From Caldifarciminota bacterium (GTDB taxonomy: Bacteria; Hydrothermota; Hydrothermia; LBFQ01; DSFT01), in the NCBI GenBank assembly GCA_025060695.1, contig JANXBH010000003.1:1-64000 (forward strand): a stretch of 64,000 nucleotides of DNA. The letters run 5' to 3'. Position 1 is the first letter of the stretch. The number at the start of each line of letters is the position of its first letter. A model generated the notes under the pieces. That model did not search any database. It was given only the letters and a program-made list of their open reading frames with translations, and was not told where the DNA came from. Shown here in pieces: positions 16,609 through 25,326 of this stretch. A program made the translations under genes and the position numbers.

Positions 16609-18402
16609 ATGATACTTATTTTACTAAGTATATCCGAGCCAATAAAAGTGCTAAATATTGTAGATTACATAGCTTATGATTATGAAGCTGCTTTAAATAA
16701 TCAAGAAGAATACAAGGAAATGCTTGAATTTTCAGAAAATCTTCTAAAACTTTCCGATAGTTCCATAATGGATTATTCAAAAACGCTATACGAACTTATA
16801 AGAAAAAAAGCAAGTGTAAATGAAATAAAAGATATTACAGCAAAAATCAGAAATATTATCTTATCTAATCCTAACTTTGATATATATCCAAGAGGAAGCA
16901 TTTCACTAAAAAGAGGAAAAGAAATTTATTTAAATAATTGTTCTGTCTGTCATGGAGAAAAAGGATATGGAGATGGACCGATTAGTAATACCTTAGAACC
17001 AAGACCTACAAATTTTCATCAAAGAAACGACCTTAGTGCACTGAGAGTATATGTAGTATTAAATACAGGTCTTGTGAACATGCCTCCATTTAATAATTTA
17101 TCCGAAAGCGATAAATGGAATACTGCATTTTATGTATTATCACTAATTCATGAAAATAAGAAAGTAAAAAAAGTTAAGGATACTTTAAGTTTAGCTCTGC
17201 TTTCAAAACTTTCTGATAATGATTTATTAAATATGGGATATAATCAAAATGAAATTTCATATATTAGAACATATGTTGAAGAATTTTCAAAAAAGGACTA
17301 TTTTTCATCCTTGATAAACAATCTTGAACTTATAAAAAGCTTATACAATAACAAAGAATATGAAAAGGCATATTCATTATCTGTAAGTATATACTTTGAT
17401 GATTTTGAACCTATTGAAAAACAGCTAATTTCAAAGGATTTTAACTTTGCGATGAATTTAGAACAAAAATTTACTCAACTTAGAGCACTTGTAAAAGAGA
17501 AAAATAAAACAAAAGAAGTAGAAAATTTAATTTCAAGTATAAAGATGGATTTACTAAAAGCAAAGGATTTAGTGGATAAAAAAATATTTTCGGGTTATTG
17601 GGCATTTTTCAATTCTTTTACTATAATATTTAGAGAAGGACTTGAAGTTGCAATACTCCTTGGAATAATATTAAGTATAGTAAGTTTAAGCCAAAATAGA
17701 ACTGCAATAAAACTAGTTCATTTTGGCTGGATAAGTGCTATAATTCTCGGTATTATAACATTTCTAATATCGCAGTTTGTAATAAACATTACCACACTAT
17801 CAAGAGAGGTTATTGAAGCAATAGTAGGATTACTTGCAGCAATTGTCTTATTTCAAGTTTCATATTGGTTAATAAGTAAAGCTGAAAGTAAAGTATGGAT
17901 AAATTATATTAAAGAAAAACTAAAAACATCACTAAGTAAAGGAAAACTCACATTTGTATTTTTCTTAAGTTTCTTAGCGACATATAGAGAAGCCTTCGAA
18001 ACAGTGCTATTTTATCAAGCAATGTTAATTAATACTGAAAAGTCTAGCATAAACACTATAATTTTGGGGTTTATAATAGGTCTAATAGTTGTAGTTCTAA
18101 TAGCAATTGGAATTATAAAACTTCAGCTTAAATTACCTTTAAAATATCTATTTCCTATAACAGGTTCAGCATTATATTTACTTTCGTTTATATTCTTAGG
18201 TCAATCAATAAGAAGTTTTCAAGAAGCAATTATTATCCCTACTACCCATTTAGAATTCATTCCACTTATAGATTTTCTTGGAATATATCCTACACTTGAA
18301 ACAACTATAGCACAAGTTATACTTATAGTTTTAGCACTTTTGTTAGTTATAGTAATTAAGAGGAAAGTCAAAAAAGAGGAAATTACTTTACAGAAAACTT
18401 AA
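16609..18402 (+). CDS. Cytochrome c - FTR1 iron permease fusion
   Basis: 597 residues. Residues ~1-90 are a helical periplasmic region after a short signal-like start. Residues ~100-180 form a class I cytochrome c with haem motif CSVCH (111-115) and a likely Met ligand in NMPPF (Met158). A helical region to ~325 follows, then an FTR1/EfeU membrane domain with REGLE (342-346) and a second motif TYREAFET near 456. FTR1 REXLE glutamates conduct iron across the membrane, usually coupled to ferrous oxidation; here the fused haem domain may take the electron. Some bacteria have such fusions. The 3' end overlaps the convergent KhtT-like gene by 15 bp. Confidence 0.9.
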   Translation: MILILLSISEPIKVLNIVDYIAYDYEAALNNQEEYKEMLEFSENLLKLSDSSIMDYSKTLYELIRKKASVNEIKDITAKIRNIILSNPNFDIYPRGSISLKRGKEIYLNNCSVCHGEKGYGDGPISNTLEPRPTNFHQRNDLSALRVYVVLNTGLVNMPPFNNLSESDKWNTAFYVLSLIHENKKVKKVKDTLSLALLSKLSDNDLLNMGYNQNEISYIRTYVEEFSKKDYFSSLINNLELIKSLYNNKEYEKAYSLSVSIYFDDFEPIEKQLISKDFNFAMNLEQKFTQLRALVKEKNKTKEVENLISSIKMDLLKAKDLVDKKIFSGYWAFFNSFTIIFREGLEVAILLGIILSIVSLSQNRTAIKLVHFGWISAIILGIITFLISQFVINITTLSREVIEAIVGLLAAIVLFQVSYWLISKAESKVWINYIKEKLKTSLSKGKLTFVFFLSFLATYREAFETVLFYQAMLINTEKSSINTIILGFIIGLIVVVLIAIGIIKLQLKLPLKYLFPITGSALYLLSFIFLGQSIRSFQEAIIIPTTHLEFIPLIDFLGIYPTLETTIAQVILIVLALLLVIVIKRKVKKEEITLQKT

Positions 18403-18873
18403 ATTTTTTAAATAAACCTTTGCTTTTTCTATATTTTCAATAGAACCAAGTAAAACTAAAACATCGTCTTTTAAAACTTTTTCAGAAGGTTGGGGCATGA
18501 CTATTGAAATTTCGTTTCTTATTATTGCTATTATATAAGTTTGGGTAAGCGTTCTAAACTTTATCTCTTCAATAGTTTTATTTATTGACTTAAAGTTTTC
18601 TTCAATTTTAACAGTTTCAATCGCTATATTTCTAAAAATTACATCTATTCGTTTTTCAAGGAAATCCTTTAAAAAAACTCCTGAAAGTATTATAGCCAAT
18701 TGATCAGATTCGTCCTCATTTAACTTTATAGTACCAATAGTTTCACCATTTCTTAAGAAATATATTTCTTTATATCCAGAAAAGTAATCAATCAGGACAA
18801 AACTATTTCCACTCTCGGTAGTAAAATCGTATCTTCTTCCAATAGAGGGTAAATCAATTGTTTTTATTTTCAT
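18388..18873 (-). CDS. KhtT-like regulatory subunit with RCK_C domain
   Basis: 161 residues. The opening DLPSIGRRYDFTTESGNSF matches the N-terminal segment of KhtT-type proteins, and the C-terminal half (about 85-160) is a TrkA-C/RCK_C domain (YIIAIIRNEISIVMPQP, then LVLLGSIENIEKAKVYL). KhtT regulates the K+/H+ antiporter KhtU, but no antiporter gene is next to it, so the partner may be elsewhere or different. It is the last gene of the carotenoid/DNA-repair operon and overlaps the UV endonuclease gene by 20 nt. Its inclusion in a photoprotection operon is unexplained. Confidence 0.75.
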   Translation of the reverse strand: MKIKTIDLPSIGRRYDFTTESGNSFVLIDYFSGYKEIYFLRNGETIGTIKLNEDESDQLAIILSGVFLKDFLEKRIDVIFRNIAIETVKIEENFKSINKTIEEIKFRTLTQTYIIAIIRNEISIVMPQPSEKVLKDDVLVLLGSIENIEKAKVYLKNLSFL

Positions 18874-19726
18874 TTAAGTAATCTAAAATTTTATAGCAAG
18901 ATTTTTCTTTCATTTTTACTTCAGGCATAAGGTCAATAGTTATATTTTTGTTTTTAAATAATTTCAAAAACTCCTCAAGATCAGAAATTTCAAGATAATC
19001 ACTATGTTCGTATTTTTTCCTGCCTTGACTAGAAATGTGAAACTTTGGTATTCTTTTTCCCCAAGTTTCTATAACTTCAGATATGTCAAAGTCAGATGGA
19101 TTAAGCCTATGATGGAAAAAATCGAAAACTACTGGAAGGTTGGTATATTTAGAAATTTCCAATACATCCCTAACTGTATATATCTTATCGTCATTTTCAA
19201 TTGCAAGTCTTCTTTTTAAAAAACTATAATTTTCAATAGTATTTATAAAATTATCAATTGACTTTTGTTTATTTTCATACTTTCCACCTATATGAATAAT
19301 AATGATAGAATTTTCATCTAAGTCTAAGCTGTCTAAAATAAAAAAGTGATACATAAGCTCTTTTATAGAGTTTTCTACTACTTGTCTTTTTGGTGAGTTT
19401 AGTATTACAAATTGTGGAGGATGCATAGTTAGTCTTATGTTAAAACTTTTAATATAATTACTTTGCGATTTTAATATATCTTCAACTTCGTATTTCCACT
19501 TGTCTTTAAATTTCCTATGAGAAAAGAATGGGACAAGATAACTACCTATTCTAAAGATTTCAAAGTGAGATAACTTTGAAAATTCTAATAATTTTCTCAA
19601 GTCTTCTAAGTTCTTTAAAAATGTATTTATGACATTTTCATAGCTTAAATTCTCTAATCTAAATCTTCTATTTGTAGTAAGAGAGTTATCCGAAAGAGAA
19701 CAAAATATTCCTATTCTTACTTTCAT
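18854..19726 (-). CDS. uvsE: UV-damage endonuclease (UVDE family)
   Basis: 290 residues, family length. The TIM-barrel metal-site motifs are present in order: LTMHPPQFVILNSP, IIHIGGKYENK, RLAIENDDK, VVFDFFHHRL and KFHISSQGR. UVDE cuts 5' of cyclobutane dimers and 6-4 photoproducts and starts an alternative excision repair. The gene overlaps the methyltransferase by 4 nt upstream and the KhtT-like gene by 20 nt downstream. It therefore belongs to one transcript with a photolyase and carotenoid enzymes, which makes a UV-defence role for the whole operon likely. Confidence 0.92.
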   Translation of the reverse strand: MKVRIGIFCSLSDNSLTTNRRFRLENLSYENVINTFLKNLEDLRKLLEFSKLSHFEIFRIGSYLVPFFSHRKFKDKWKYEVEDILKSQSNYIKSFNIRLTMHPPQFVILNSPKRQVVENSIKELMYHFFILDSLDLDENSIIIIHIGGKYENKQKSIDNFINTIENYSFLKRRLAIENDDKIYTVRDVLEISKYTNLPVVFDFFHHRLNPSDFDISEVIETWGKRIPKFHISSQGRKKYEHSDYLEISDLEEFLKLFKNKNITIDLMPEVKMKEKSCYKILDYLNENKNN

Positions 19727-20553
19727 TTTTTTACAACTATCGTAAGAATGTCATCGGAAAATGTATAAATTGGATAAAGTAAAAACATAAATATTGTCCA
19801 TCTTATAAAGTTTTCTTCATTTGGCTTAAATAGTGTTAGACCATATAGAATATACTTTGAATAACTTGAGAAGTTTGAATATTTCAGGATTTTAAATCTT
19901 TGTAAAACAGTAAAAAGACCTTTCTTTGAAAAAACTACGAAGTGTCTTGGAGTATGCAAACCTGCCCACTTGTCTTTAAATATGCTAAAGCCAAATGACG
20001 GAAATTTCGGAGTTTCTATTATAAATATACCACCAGTTTTTAACAACTCATATACCTTATCTACTATAATTCTTGGATTTTCCTCATGCTCTAAGTAATG
20101 ATAAGCTGTAATTATATCAAACTTATATGGAATGCTATCCAAATTGTCAAAAATTTCAATATCTTTTCTTAACTTTACTATGTCAAAGCCAAAGATATTA
20201 GAACTATAATTTTTTAAACCAATTAAAAAGCTTCCATCTCCGCATCCAAGGTCAAGTATGAATTTATTTTCTAAACTTGTAAATTTTTTAATGTAATTAA
20301 TTCTTCTTTTTACCACGTTTTGCATTTCAAACTCTACGAACTTGTAGTATTTGCCCCAAGTTCTCCTCATATCAAATAGTGGATAGTCTTTACTATATAG
20401 CATCTTTAGTTCCTCTATAGAAAAACTTGCTTCTAAGTTAAGACTTTTACAATCTTTGCATATGTAGAAGTTAAAGTTTCCAAGCTCTATTAGCTGAGAT
20501 TTTGAAGTAATATAAAAATCTAAATTTTTACTGTTGCAAGCTCTACAATTCAC
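19723..20553 (-). CDS. Class I SAM methyltransferase with N-terminal zinc ribbon
   Basis: 276 residues. The first ~40 residues carry two CxxC pairs (CRAC and CKDC), a likely zinc ribbon. The Rossmann domain follows with FILDLGCGDGSFLIGL as motif I, TAYHYLEHEENP as the post-motif loop and GGIFIIETPKFPSFG. The C-terminal ~50 residues include a hydrophobic segment (WTIFMFLLYPIYTF). The architecture resembles Methyltransf_23-type enzymes that modify sugars or lipids. Because it follows crtB-cruF-crtI and the photolyase in the same operon, methylation of a carotenoid hydroxyl is a testable idea, but the sequence alone does not show the substrate. Confidence 0.75.
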   Translation of the reverse strand: MNCRACNSKNLDFYITSKSQLIELGNFNFYICKDCKSLNLEASFSIEELKMLYSKDYPLFDMRRTWGKYYKFVEFEMQNVVKRRINYIKKFTSLENKFILDLGCGDGSFLIGLKNYSSNIFGFDIVKLRKDIEIFDNLDSIPYKFDIITAYHYLEHEENPRIIVDKVYELLKTGGIFIIETPKFPSFGFSIFKDKWAGLHTPRHFVVFSKKGLFTVLQRFKILKYSNFSSYSKYILYGLTLFKPNEENFIRWTIFMFLLYPIYTFSDDILTIVVKK

Positions 20554-21809
20554 AACCTTAGATATTCTCTTACCTTTTTTATATAGTTTTCTCTACTTTC
20601 TATAAAATCTACAATGGGCTTTACATGACTCTTATAGTCAGGTATGTATTTTTCTATATATTTAAAGTCTTTATCAAACTTTTCTCTTTGAAGTTCCGGA
20701 TTAAATATTCTAAAATATCCGCTTTTGTCTAATCCAAACCCTCCAGTCCACTGCCAATTTCCAACATTTGCACTCAAGTCCGCATCTACAAGATTTTCAT
20801 AAAACCACCTCTCTCCAAGTCTCCAGTCTATCATTAAATTTTTTATTAAAAAACTTGCACATATCATCCTTACTCTATTGTGAATATAACCTTCCTCTAA
20901 AAGTTGTCGCATACCTGCATCTACAATCAAATATCCCGTATTACCTTCTTTCCACCTATTAAACTTTTCTTCATCTATTTGCCAAGGAAAATTTCTCCAT
21001 CTTTTATCGTATTCTAAATTTACACAATCTTGATTATAATATAGCCATAGTCTATAAAACTCCGCCCAAGCAATTTCACTTTTAAATTTTTCATCTTCAC
21101 TATTTAAAAGCACATATCTATATGAAATCTGTCCCATTCTAAAGTATACAGAAAGCCTTGAAGTTCCATCTATAGCTGGATAATCCCTATTTTTTTCATA
21201 ATCTTTCATTTTCTCCATCTTAAATTTATGAAAATGCGAAAGTACTTCATTCTCACTTTTAAAATATAGCCTTATTATCTTTTCATTTTCAATAACTGGA
21301 AGTTCTATTTCTTCTACTTTTATATCTGGTGTAGTTAAGTATTTTGGTTTTGAAATTACATTTTCAAAATTATAGTTTTTAAAAAGTTTCTTGTAAAATT
21401 GACTAAAGCTCTGAAAATAAAAATTTTCAAAGTTTGGTTCTATTAAAAACTGATAGACTTTTTCTATTTTTACATTATGTTTTTTGCATATTTGTTCTAT
21501 GTATCTTACTCTTTCATTAGTTCTTGGTTCGCTATCATAGCAAATTCTAACAACATCAGGCTTTGAAACATAGATAAACTTTTCAAAATCCTCAAGCTTA
21601 ATCTTATACAATTTGCTATTTAACTTTTTTAACTCTTCATCAAAGCTTCTTACAACTTTAAAAAATAAGCTCTTTAAATTTTTACCATGCTCCTTTTGAT
21701 TATATTCATCAAAGAGAAAAAGAGGAATAATTTCATTTTCCTCATATCCTAAAAAAAGTTTATTATCTAACAGCCTAAAGTCCCTTGAGAATATACTTAC
21801 TATACGCAT
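20550..21809 (-). CDS. phrB: Deoxyribodipyrimidine photolyase (class I CPD type)
   Basis: 419 residues. The N-terminal antenna-type Rossmann domain begins IVSIFSRDFRLLDN. The C-terminal FAD domain has the family stretch HNRVRMICASFLIKNL, then DWRLGERWFYENLVDADL and GNWQWTGGFGLD. The enzyme splits cyclobutane pyrimidine dimers using blue light and FADH-. It is slightly shorter than typical (about 450-480). The start overlaps the end of crtB by 35 nt, a large overlap, but the ATG gives the expected N-terminus. It lies in the seven-gene photoprotection operon. Confidence 0.94.
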   Translation of the reverse strand: MRIVSIFSRDFRLLDNKLFLGYEENEIIPLFLFDEYNQKEHGKNLKSLFFKVVRSFDEELKKLNSKLYKIKLEDFEKFIYVSKPDVVRICYDSEPRTNERVRYIEQICKKHNVKIEKVYQFLIEPNFENFYFQSFSQFYKKLFKNYNFENVISKPKYLTTPDIKVEEIELPVIENEKIIRLYFKSENEVLSHFHKFKMEKMKDYEKNRDYPAIDGTSRLSVYFRMGQISYRYVLLNSEDEKFKSEIAWAEFYRLWLYYNQDCVNLEYDKRWRNFPWQIDEEKFNRWKEGNTGYLIVDAGMRQLLEEGYIHNRVRMICASFLIKNLMIDWRLGERWFYENLVDADLSANVGNWQWTGGFGLDKSGYFRIFNPELQREKFDKDFKYIEKYIPDYKSHVKPIVDFIESRENYIKKVREYLRL

Positions 21810-23049
21810 ATCTCTTCAACCTCCTATATCTCATTTCAAAAAATAAATTGATTAAGAACTTTGGTATAAATCCTCTATATGAAAAAATTTCAATAATCTT
21901 ACCATCATAAAATCTATGAACATGAAAAAAACCCAAGAAGCTATCACACAATTCATTACTATTAAAATCTAAAATGTATAGTTTCAATGAAATTTTAAAA
22001 ATACCAAATTCTATTTTAAAATCAATAATCTTTTCACTTTCTATTTTACTATCCTTTAAAGTTAGCTTTCCGAATGGTAAATTTACATTTGCATTTTTAA
22101 AATCACTATGAAATTCTACTATTTTGCCCTTATCTAAATCCAAAACTTCGTAGAATTTAAAGTATCTATACCCATTCATTTTCTTTAAGACTGACTTTCT
22201 AATATGATATCCTCCTAACTTTGAAATTATTTTAAATACTCTATTTACATAAGCTCGCTTTTTAAAATTATCGTACTTATTAAACCTAATTGCATTTAAT
22301 ATTTCAAGATACCAAGTCCCTGCACTTAAAATTGCATCCCTTACTTCTTTTCTTAAGTATTTCACATATCCTACAGTTTGATGATACAAACTTTCAGCTA
22401 TTTCCATTAAAAATTCCAACATATCCACATAATTAGGCGTAATAATTTCATTTTTAATTTGAAACTCCTTAATTCCAAATTCATTTAATATGCTTTTTGG
22501 AATATATACCCTTTTCCTTAATTTATAGTCCTCACCCACATCCCTCAATATATTTACAATTTGCATGAATATACCATAATTATACGCTTTTTCTTTAATA
22601 TCTTCTTCTGTATCAGAAATAATAGGAATTAGCATAGCTCCGACCGAGCCTGCAACAAGCTTTGAATACTCAAAAAGGTCATGCATATTTTCTATTACTT
22701 TACCCTCAATATCCCACAAAGCACCCTTTAATAATTCTAAAAACGGTCCAATATCAAATCTATATAAACTAAATGTATCTTTAAGCGCTAAAAAAACATA
22801 CTCATTACCTTTATATTTATTTTCATAGGAACTAAGCAGCTTATCTTGAATTTCATATATTCTTGAAATTGAAGATTTTCTATCATTCTTAATAAAAAAC
22901 TCATCAGCAATATTGTCTACTAACCTGCAATATGCATATATGCTCCAAAAGTGCTTTCTTAAATCAATGGGTAAGTTAAGACTTGCAAGATAAAAAGTTC
23001 TTGCATTTTGCTTCATTATTTCTTCACATTTTCTAAAATATTCTACCAT
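21775..23049 (-). CDS. crtB: Phytoene/squalene synthase family protein with C-terminal extension
   Basis: 424 residues. Residues ~1-285 are a prenyl synthase of the CrtB type with both aspartate motifs: LVDNIADE near 43-50 and NILRDVGEDYKLRKRVYIP near 165-185. It should condense two GGPP into 15-cis-phytoene. Residues ~290-424 are an extra domain not found in ordinary CrtB (about 300 aa). It is rich in strands (LPFGKLTLKD, IDFKIEFGIFKISLKLYIL, GFFHVHRFYDGKII) and ends with a basic amphipathic stretch. The position between cruF and the photolyase supports carotenoid rather than squalene synthesis. Confidence 0.9.
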   Translation of the reverse strand: MVEYFRKCEEIMKQNARTFYLASLNLPIDLRKHFWSIYAYCRLVDNIADEFFIKNDRKSSISRIYEIQDKLLSSYENKYKGNEYVFLALKDTFSLYRFDIGPFLELLKGALWDIEGKVIENMHDLFEYSKLVAGSVGAMLIPIISDTEEDIKEKAYNYGIFMQIVNILRDVGEDYKLRKRVYIPKSILNEFGIKEFQIKNEIITPNYVDMLEFLMEIAESLYHQTVGYVKYLRKEVRDAILSAGTWYLEILNAIRFNKYDNFKKRAYVNRVFKIISKLGGYHIRKSVLKKMNGYRYFKFYEVLDLDKGKIVEFHSDFKNANVNLPFGKLTLKDSKIESEKIIDFKIEFGIFKISLKLYILDFNSNELCDSFLGFFHVHRFYDGKIIEIFSYRGFIPKFLINLFFEMRYRRLKRYAYSKYILKGL

Positions 23050-23831
23050 AGCTTCACACTTCTAATCCTTGAGAGTATTATCACAATCATTATGCCGTTT
23101 AAACCAAGCAAAAATGCAAAAGCTCCTCCTCCAATAAGCGACATTACTATAGGAAAACCTACAATAAGAACATATAAATAAAATACATAACCTGTATACT
23201 TTTCATTTTTATATTCAGGTCTATCTAAAATATAAAATAGAAAGTTAATGATAAACAAAGTAAAAAGCCATCCTGCCCAATTTACTATTGGCATATCGTA
23301 AAAGAAACCCTTTTCTTGCCATACCCAAAATGGATATACTTTTGTCATTGCATAATCTAATGACAAATCCCAAAAGAAAGCAAATATCGTAGAAACTAAA
23401 ACAAGATAATAACCACTATATAGTAGTCTTTTTGAGATTATATAGGATAGAACTACTATGGAAAACCAAGAAGGAGGAATGAGATATGGCACTTCATTCA
23501 GTATTTTTGGACCAAGCAAATCAGTATACTTATAGTACCCAAAAGGAAAGCCATTATATGTAGAAGATAATTCCATAATAAGTGAGACCGAAACTGAAAT
23601 CAGGAATATTAAAATATTTCTTTCAAAACCAAGTGCATATATACCAATTAAAAATGCACAAATAATGGTAAGAAAAGTAAATCCAATAGAACCTAAGCTA
23701 ATAAAAAACGGAATAAAATTAGATATATTAGTAGTATATTCAGGAAAGTTTCTTAAAATAAAAAGACCAAGCAAACTAAATATTCCAACAATAAGAGATA
23801 TAAAAAAAGTTATTTTAATAAGAAATTTCAT
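23043..23831 (-). CDS. cruF: CruF-type carotenoid 1,2-hydratase (DUF422)
   Basis: 262 residues, polytopic membrane protein. The DUF422/CruF blocks are visible: NGFPFGYYKYTDLLGP, EVPYLIPPSWFSI, FFWDLSLDYAMTKVYPFWVW and PIVNWAGWLF. CruF adds water to the psi-end of acyclic carotenoids, giving 1-hydroxy-1,2-dihydro ends as in Deinococcus. It is placed between crtI and crtB, overlapping the former by 17 nt and the latter by 7 nt. No lycopene cyclase, C50 elongase or CruG glycosyltransferase is in the locus, so an acyclic hydroxylated product is predicted. Confidence 0.9.
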   Translation of the reverse strand: MKFLIKITFFISLIVGIFSLLGLFILRNFPEYTTNISNFIPFFISLGSIGFTFLTIICAFLIGIYALGFERNILIFLISVSVSLIMELSSTYNGFPFGYYKYTDLLGPKILNEVPYLIPPSWFSIVVLSYIISKRLLYSGYYLVLVSTIFAFFWDLSLDYAMTKVYPFWVWQEKGFFYDMPIVNWAGWLFTLFIINFLFYILDRPEYKNEKYTGYVFYLYVLIVGFPIVMSLIGGGAFAFLLGLNGIMIVIILSRIRSVKLW

Positions 23832-25248
23832 AAAAATCCCTTTTTACTCTTTCTAATAGTAATTTAGATGATATAAGAACCATAGGAATACCACTTCCAG
23901 GTATTGTAGATGCACCTACGTAGTATATACCTTTAGTTTCATAGTTCTTCGGTCTAAAATACGCACTTTGTAAAAATTTATGCGAAAGACCAAAAGCTGA
24001 ACCATAGTCTAAATTATACAAAATTTTCCAGTTTTCTGGCAATCTATATATCATTTCCCTTATTCTTTCTCTTTTGAAGTCAGTTTCAATTTCCAATCTA
24101 TCTAAAACTTTGTTTATAATTTCTTTTAACTTTTTGGAAATATCCTCTTTTGAAATTTTTAAGTTTGGTACAGGAATTAGAATATATATATTTTCTGAAT
24201 TCTTCGGAGAAAGTGAGTTATCAGTTTTGCTTGAAATGTTTACATAAAAAGACGGTTCGTTTGGAACTTTTCCATATCTAAATATCTCATCAAATGAAAG
24301 TTTATAATCTTTTGCAAAAAACACATTATGATGTAGCATATTAGTTTTTCCCTCATACAGAATATATAGCATAATAGTTGAGCAAGAATATTCATAGTTA
24401 TCTGTATTCTTTTTTAATAGTTCTCTTCTTGCATATGGTAAGTCTGCATTTAAAACTATTACATTTGCATTAAATGAATCTCTATTTGTATATACTACTT
24501 TATTTTTTTCGTCTATTTCATTAACTTCAATTTCTTTTAATATTTTAACTCCAAGCTTATTACACATTTTTTCCAATGCTTCAACTAATTTATACATGCC
24601 TCCCATTGGAAAGTAAATTCCTTCTACAGTTTCCATATAGTTTATAACCGTATATACAAATGGTGCGGAAAATGGAGAAATACCAAGATACATAGATTGA
24701 AAACTATTTGCATATACAAGTCTATAGTCATCAAAATAACTCTTTACTCTTTTATATAAATTTGAAAGCATTTTATGTCTTAACAATGCCCTTATGTTTT
24801 TTATATTTATAAAATCAAAAACTGAATAAAAATTTCTTTCTACAAAATTGTCTATCGTATCTATATACATTGATGTAATATCGGAATAGAACCTTAAAAG
24901 ATTAGAAAAGTCTTTTTTTGAAATTTGACTAATATAGTAAGACAAATTTAGTGAAGGTTCAAGTCTTTTTCCATCTTGATAATAGATTCTATATAGTGGG
25001 TCTATAAGCTTTAAATCTAAATAGTCTTCAATTTTCTCATTCAATTCATTAAAAAGTTCCTTTAATGGTTTTAGCATTAGAAGTAAGGTTGGACCTGTAT
25101 CAAAATAATACCCATCCTTTTTTATATAACCTACTCTACCTCCTATAGTTTCATTTTTTTCTAAAACCAAAACATCGTATCCTAATTTTCTAAGTCTTAA
25201 AGCACTTGCAAGACCACCAATTCCTGAACCAATCACTATTGCTTTCAT
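23815..25248 (-). CDS. crtI: Phytoene desaturase (CrtI family)
   Basis: 477 residues from ATG 25248. An in-frame TTG lies two codons upstream, but the ATG is preferred because the TAAACT box then lies 8 nt away. The FAD-binding Rossmann motif opens the protein (VIGSGIGGLASALRLRKLGY, EKNETIGGRVG). FDTGPTLLLM and the C-terminal GIYYVGASTIPGSGIPMVL are characteristic of CrtI-type desaturases. It removes hydrogens from phytoene to give lycopene or a similar polyene. It is the first gene of the operon that continues through cruF, crtB, phrB, a methyltransferase, uvsE and a KhtT-like gene. Confidence 0.94.
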   Translation of the reverse strand: MKAIVIGSGIGGLASALRLRKLGYDVLVLEKNETIGGRVGYIKKDGYYFDTGPTLLLMLKPLKELFNELNEKIEDYLDLKLIDPLYRIYYQDGKRLEPSLNLSYYISQISKKDFSNLLRFYSDITSMYIDTIDNFVERNFYSVFDFINIKNIRALLRHKMLSNLYKRVKSYFDDYRLVYANSFQSMYLGISPFSAPFVYTVINYMETVEGIYFPMGGMYKLVEALEKMCNKLGVKILKEIEVNEIDEKNKVVYTNRDSFNANVIVLNADLPYARRELLKKNTDNYEYSCSTIMLYILYEGKTNMLHHNVFFAKDYKLSFDEIFRYGKVPNEPSFYVNISSKTDNSLSPKNSENIYILIPVPNLKISKEDISKKLKEIINKVLDRLEIETDFKRERIREMIYRLPENWKILYNLDYGSAFGLSHKFLQSAYFRPKNYETKGIYYVGASTIPGSGIPMVLISSKLLLERVKRDFYEISY

Positions 25249-25253
25249 AGTCA

Positions 25254-25322
25254 AAAAGTTTAAAGGATTTTTCCAATTTATTTTTTTTATTGTTTTTTTC
25301 TATTTTTTCGCTTTAAAATTTT
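25254..25322. promoter_or_regulatory. Divergent control region of the photoprotection locus
   Basis: The 78-bp gap 25249-25326 separates crtI (-) from the MerR/B12 regulator (+). Minus element: ctttaaactttt (25265-25254), TAAACT 8 nt before the crtI ATG. Plus element: ctttaaaatttt (25311-25322), TAAAAT 7 nt before ATG 25327. Between them is a T-rich tract without an obvious long inverted repeat. It is the natural place for regulator binding. Confidence 0.6.
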
Positions 25323-25326
25323 GAAA

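Noticed and set aside
18854-21809. UV endonuclease and photolyase as horizontally acquired
   Set aside because: Codon use, overlap style and AT content look the same as in the rest of the window; no transfer mark is visible.
25266-25310. T-rich tract between crtI and the regulator as a terminator or repeat
   Set aside because: No stem precedes the T run, and it lies between divergent starts; low complexity AT sequence is enough to explain it.
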